A stretch of DNA of 23,385 bases from Bacteroidales bacterium (GTDB lineage Bacteria > Bacteroidota > Bacteroidia > Bacteroidales > NBLH01), in the NCBI GenBank assembly GCA_026988445.1, contig JALSLF010000108.1:1-23385 (forward strand). Direction: 5' to 3'. A model generated the notes under the pieces. The model saw only the letters and a list, made by a program, of their open reading frames with translations. It searched no databases and had not been told where the DNA came from. Shown one piece after another: positions 19,715 through 23,385 of this stretch (the first letter of the stretch is position 1; each line of letters opens with the position of its first letter). The position numbers were made by a program, and so were the translations under genes.

Positions 19715-21508
19715 ATGGCTAAAACAAAAAATCAGATACTTGTTTGTTCCGGTACAGGATGTCGTGCATCGCTAAGCGAAGAAATAACCGATAATCTGAA
19801 ACAAGCAATTCATGAAAACAATTTGGAAAATGAAGTACAAGTTGTTCGTACAGGTTGTTTCGGCTTTTGCGAAAAAGGACCTGTTGTTAAAATAATACCC
19901 GATAATACGTTTTATGTTCATGTTAGTCCTGATGATGCTTCTGAATTAGTATCTGAACATTTAATTAAAGGACGTAAAATTGACCGTTTACTCTACGTAA
20001 ATCCTGAAACCAAAGAAAAAATATCCGACTCTAAACACATGGATTTTTATAAAAAACAAATCCGAATTGCTTTGCGGAATTGTGGCTTTATAAATCCTGA
20101 AAATATTGATGAATACATTGCACGAGACGGATATATGGCGCTGGGAAAAGTACTTAGCGAGTTAACACCTGAAAAAACCATTGGGCTGTTAATTAAATCA
20201 GGCTTGCGCGGTCGTGGTGGCGGTGGTTTCCCTACAGGTTTAAAATGGGAGCTTACCCGGAAAGTAAAAGCCGAACAAAAATATGTAGTTTGTAATGCCG
20301 ATGAAGGCGACCCGGGTGCGTTTATGGACCGTTCCATTCTAGAAGGCGACCCACACACAGTTATCGAAGCTATGGCAATTAATGGGTACTGCACTGGTGC
20401 CGATAAAGGATTGGTTTATATTCGTGCCGAATATCCGCTTGCCATTGAGCGTTTAAAAATTGCCCTTGAGCAAGCACGCGAATATGGTTTTCTCGGCAAT
20501 AATATTTTTGGCTCTGACTTTAATTTTGATATTGAAATACGCTATGGTGCGGGTGCCTTTGTGTGTGGCGAAGAAACAGCACTAATCCACTCAATGGAAG
20601 GACTTAGAGGAGAACCCGGTGTGAAACCGCCTTTCCCTTCGGAAAAAGGATACAAAGGACAGCCTACGAATGTAAATAATGTAGAAACCTATGCCAATAT
20701 TCCGCCCATTATTTTAAAAGGAGCTGATTGGTTTGCAAGTATTGGTACCGAAAAAAGCAAAGGAACAAAAGTTTTTGCACTTGCCGGTAAAGTCAATAAT
20801 GTAGGCTTAATTGAAGTTCCTATGGGCACAACTTTACGTGAAGTAATTTTTGATATAGGCGGTGGTATAAAAGACGGTAAAAAATTCAAAGCCGTACAAA
20901 CCGGTGGTCCTTCGGGAGGTTGCTTAACCGAAAAACACCTTGATGTTCCCATTGATTATGATAATTTGATTGCTGCCGGTTCGATGATGGGCTCGGGAGG
21001 TATGATTGTGATGGACGAAGACGATTGTATGGTTTCTATGGCAAAATTTTATCTTGATTTTACAGTTGAAGAGTCTTGCGGTAAATGTGCACCCTGTCGT
21101 ATCGGAAACAAACGGCTTTATGAAATTTTGGATCGAATTACCGAAGGTAAAGGTACAGAAGATGATTTATTTAAGTTGCAAAATCTGGCAAATGTAATTA
21201 AAGATACATCGCTTTGCGGTTTGGGTCAAACTTCGCCTAATCCGGTGCTTTCCACAATGGAAAATTTCCCCGAAGAATACGAAGCCCATGTTAAAGAAAG
21301 TAAATGCCATGCAGGACAATGTAAAGCCTTAATGCAATATATTATTGAAGAAGATGCCTGTACCGGCTGTACGCTTTGTGTACGTGTTTGTCCCGTAGAT
21401 GCAATATCCGGCGAACGTAAAATGGCTCATTTTATCAATCAGGACATTTGCATAAAATGCGGTGCTTGTATGGAAAAATGTAAGTTCGGTGCAATTTATA
21501 TCGGATAA
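19715..21508 (+). CDS. hydB: NuoF-like flavoprotein subunit of bifurcating [FeFe] hydrogenase (HydB/HndC)
   Basis: A 597-residue FMN- and NADH-binding subunit. The N-terminal [2Fe-2S] thioredoxin-like domain has Cys11/Cys16 and Cys48/Cys52. FMN/NAD-binding GLRGRGGGGFPTGLKWE lies near residue 165, followed by CNADEGDPGAFMDRSILEGDPH. An SLBB domain follows, then a 4Fe-4S motif with Cys455/458/461 and Cys501 (ESCGKCAPCRIG...SLCGLG). The C-terminus carries two extra ferredoxin motifs, Cys549/552/555/559 and Cys579/582/585/589. This layout is that of HydB in trimeric electron-bifurcating hydrogenases: FMN is thought to couple NADH and ferredoxin to H2. It is directly between hndB and the catalytic subunit gene, 31 bases before the latter. 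Confidence 0.95.
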   Translation: MAKTKNQILVCSGTGCRASLSEEITDNLKQAIHENNLENEVQVVRTGCFGFCEKGPVVKIIPDNTFYVHVSPDDASELVSEHLIKGRKIDRLLYVNPETKEKISDSKHMDFYKKQIRIALRNCGFINPENIDEYIARDGYMALGKVLSELTPEKTIGLLIKSGLRGRGGGGFPTGLKWELTRKVKAEQKYVVCNADEGDPGAFMDRSILEGDPHTVIEAMAINGYCTGADKGLVYIRAEYPLAIERLKIALEQAREYGFLGNNIFGSDFNFDIEIRYGAGAFVCGEETALIHSMEGLRGEPGVKPPFPSEKGYKGQPTNVNNVETYANIPPIILKGADWFASIGTEKSKGTKVFALAGKVNNVGLIEVPMGTTLREVIFDIGGGIKDGKKFKAVQTGGPSGGCLTEKHLDVPIDYDNLIAAGSMMGSGGMIVMDEDDCMVSMAKFYLDFTVEESCGKCAPCRIGNKRLYEILDRITEGKGTEDDLFKLQNLANVIKDTSLCGLGQTSPNPVLSTMENFPEEYEAHVKESKCHAGQCKALMQYIIEEDACTGCTLCVRVCPVDAISGERKMAHFINQDICIKCGACMEKCKFGAIYIG

Positions 21509-21539
21509 CTAAAACTGTAAAATTTCAAAAATATTCAGA

Positions 21540-23309
21540 ATGGACAAAATAAAACTAACAATAGATGATACACAAGTAGTTGTTGATAAAGGAACTACTG
21601 TTTTAGATGCTGCAAAATCGGCAGGTGTGGATATTCCTACGCTTTGTTATTTAAAATTGGGCGATACGGCTTTTGAAAATACGCCCGGAGGTTGCCGTAT
21701 GTGTGTAGTTGAAGTGGATGGAAGAAGAAATCTGGCACCTTCGTGCAAAACGCAATGCGATAACGGTATGATTGTTAAAACTCATTCGCCGCGAGTAGTT
21801 AATGCACGCCGTACAGTTATGGAATTAATTCTTTCCGACCACCCTTTTGAGTGTTTGGTGTGTACAAAATCGGGGAAATGCGATTTACAAGCCTTGGCAC
21901 AAGACCTCGGTATTCGCGAAATTCATTATCAAGGTGAAAAATCTTCCTATAAAGGTGATGAATCGCCGGGTATTATACGCGAACCCGAAAAATGCATTAT
22001 GTGCCGCCGTTGCGAAACTGCTTGTAACGATGTTCAAACCGTTGGTACTTTATCTGCTTTGTACAGAGGCTTTGGTTCGGTTGTAGCCCCTGCTTTTGAA
22101 ATGGATTTAGACCATTCAAACTGTACTTTTTGCGGACAATGTGTAGCCGTTTGCCCGACAGGTGCACTAATTGAGCGTGATAATACTTGGAAAGTAATGG
22201 AAGCCATTATGAATCCGAAAAAAACAGTGATTGTACAAACCGCTCCTGCTGTTCGGGCAGCTCTTGGCGAAGAATTCGGGTTGGAAGCAGGCAGCTTGGT
22301 AACCGGCAAAATGGTTACGGCTTTACGCAAAATTGGTTTTGATTATGTTTTTGATACAGATTTTGCCGCCGACCTTACCATTATGGAAGAAGGAACAGAA
22401 TTACTCGGACGTTTAAATAAACATCTGCAAGGGGATAAAAATGTTAAATTACCCATGCTTACTTCTTGTTGTCCGGGCTGGGTTAATTTCTTTGAATATC
22501 ATTTTCCCGATATGCTGGATATACCTTCAACGGCAAAATCACCACAGCAAATGTTTGGGGCGATAGCAAAATCATATTTTGCCGAGAAATTGGAAATAAA
22601 ACGCGAAGATTTGGTAGTGGTTTCCGTTATGCCTTGTTTGGCTAAGAAATTTGAAGCTGCACGTCCTGAATTTGCCGTAAACGGAGACCCTGATGTAAAT
22701 GTATCAATTACAACGCGCGAACTGGCTCAAATGATTAAAGGCGCCAACTTAAACTTTAATGCCCTTAAAGAAGATGATTTTGACCGTCCGCTTGGCGAAT
22801 CGTCCGGTGCAGGAGTGATTTTCGGTACTACCGGCGGAGTTATTGAAGCGGCTGTTCGTACTGCTTACGAATTACACACAGGAAAAACCCTTGAAAAAGT
22901 AGATTTTCATGAACTACGCGGATTCGACGGTATCCGTAGTGCTACAATAGATTTTAACGGCTTAGATATAAATATTGGTATTGCACATGGTTTAGGTAAT
23001 GCACGTAAATTATTAGAAGAAATCAGAGAAGGAAAATCACAATTTCATGCTATTGAAATTATGGCTTGTCCGGGCGGCTGTATCGGTGGTGGTGGGCAAC
23101 CCTATCATCATGGAGATATTGATATTTTGAAAAAAAGACAAATGGCTATTTATCAGGAAGATGCAGGTAAACCAATTCGTAAATCACACGAAAACCCGTA
23201 CATTAAAAAATTGTATGAGGAGTATTTGGGCGAGCCCTGTGGAGAAAAATCTCATGAACTTTTACATACAAATTACTTCGACAAAAAAAAGAAGATAGAG
23301 ATTGAATAA
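21540..23309 (+). CDS. hydA: [FeFe] hydrogenase catalytic subunit (HydA/HndD, group A3-like)
   Basis: A 589-residue catalytic subunit that makes or uses H2. Order: N-terminal [2Fe-2S] domain (Cys36, Cys52, Cys55, Cys69), a His-ligated 4Fe-4S motif (His101, Cys105, Cys108, Cys114), two 4Fe-4S clusters (Cys152/155/158/162 and Cys195/198/201/205), then the H-cluster domain. All three H-cluster motifs are intact: TSCCPGW (Cys310, Cys311), MPCLAKKFE (Cys366, Lys369) and MACPGGCIGGGGQP (Cys510, Cys514). The C-terminal small-subunit part (about 535-580) contains NPYIKKLYEEYLGEP. Length and domains fit the trimeric NAD/ferredoxin-dependent type. Maturation genes hydEFG are not in the window. Confidence 0.96.
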   Translation: MDKIKLTIDDTQVVVDKGTTVLDAAKSAGVDIPTLCYLKLGDTAFENTPGGCRMCVVEVDGRRNLAPSCKTQCDNGMIVKTHSPRVVNARRTVMELILSDHPFECLVCTKSGKCDLQALAQDLGIREIHYQGEKSSYKGDESPGIIREPEKCIMCRRCETACNDVQTVGTLSALYRGFGSVVAPAFEMDLDHSNCTFCGQCVAVCPTGALIERDNTWKVMEAIMNPKKTVIVQTAPAVRAALGEEFGLEAGSLVTGKMVTALRKIGFDYVFDTDFAADLTIMEEGTELLGRLNKHLQGDKNVKLPMLTSCCPGWVNFFEYHFPDMLDIPSTAKSPQQMFGAIAKSYFAEKLEIKREDLVVVSVMPCLAKKFEAARPEFAVNGDPDVNVSITTRELAQMIKGANLNFNALKEDDFDRPLGESSGAGVIFGTTGGVIEAAVRTAYELHTGKTLEKVDFHELRGFDGIRSATIDFNGLDINIGIAHGLGNARKLLEEIREGKSQFHAIEIMACPGGCIGGGGQPYHHGDIDILKKRQMAIYQEDAGKPIRKSHENPYIKKLYEEYLGEPCGEKSHELLHTNYFDKKKKIEIE

Positions 23310-23337
23310 TTTCTAATTAATTTAAAAATTTAATAAA

Positions 23338-23385
23338 ATGGCAAAAATAAAGTTAGCACAAAATAAAGTAGCCGAATTAAAAGAG
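23338..23385 (+). CDS. 5' end of an unidentified gene (partial)
   Basis: ATG at 23338 opens a frame reading MAKIKLAQNKVAELKE to the right edge, 28 bases after the hydA stop. The start MAKIK resembles that of the HndB-like protein at 19314, but 16 residues are too few to assign. It may belong to the hydrogenase operon. Confidence 0.5.
   Translation, partial: MAKIKLAQNKVAELKE

Overview
The window is AT-rich and all recognisable genes lie on the + strand. Codon use, Bacteroidota-type promoter elements (TAnnTTTG -7 boxes), weak or absent Shine-Dalgarno sequences and the protein families point to an anaerobic or fermentative member of the Bacteroidota, probably a Bacteroidales/Marinilabiliales-like marine or sediment organism. 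This assignment is inferred from sequence style; no marker gene is present.

Region 1 (1-1159) holds the 3' end of an unrecognised gene and a radical SAM protein with a winged-helix tail. Region 2 (1160-1811) is a 650-base intergenic stretch with a rho-independent terminator, several palindromes and a perfect TGTGA-N6-TCACA Crp/Fnr-type site about 70 bases before the next operon.

Region 3 (1812-9388) is a respiratory sulfur-reduction operon: a Tat-exported molybdopterin catalytic subunit (PsrA/PhsA type), a four-cluster ferredoxin subunit (PsrB), an NrfD membrane subunit (PsrC), a YeeE/YedE sulfur transporter split into two half-genes, and three exported rhodanese-fold proteins. A strong terminator closes it. 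All three rhodaneses end in the same unusual tail: a P-x-P-x-I-KKK stretch, four glutamates, then Gly-Gly-Cys-stop. In the first one this terminal cysteine is the only cysteine in the protein and the normal catalytic cysteine is absent. In the second the catalytic position is also not Cys, and a CxxC pair appears instead. The third is a lipoprotein with two intact rhodanese sites. I read this as a possible periplasmic sulfane-sulfur relay in which the GGC tail is a mobile sulfur carrier, comparable in idea to the GGCGG arm of SoxY. It is the most interesting signal in the window.

Region 4 (9389-12228) holds a soluble PAS histidine kinase and a NarL-type response regulator, probably controlling the neighbouring respiratory genes, then a single-domain response regulator with an unusual insertion. 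Its 3' flank is a highly structured intergenic region made of two adjacent inverted repeats.

Region 5 (12229-23385) is a trimeric electron-bifurcating [FeFe]-hydrogenase cluster with a large regulatory section in front. Two hydrogenase-like iron-sulfur proteins with degenerate H-cluster motifs are each followed by a DRTGG protein and a histidine-kinase-type ATPase; a SpoIIE phosphatase and a PHP phosphoesterase are added. The structural genes hndB (2Fe-2S), hydB/hndC (NuoF-like) and hydA/hndD (catalytic) follow. The usual NuoE-like subunit (HydC/HndA) is not seen in the window. Taken together, the window pairs an H2/NADH/ferredoxin enzyme with a sulfur respiratory reductase, which would suit an anaerobe exchanging electrons among fermentation, H2 and reduced sulfur.
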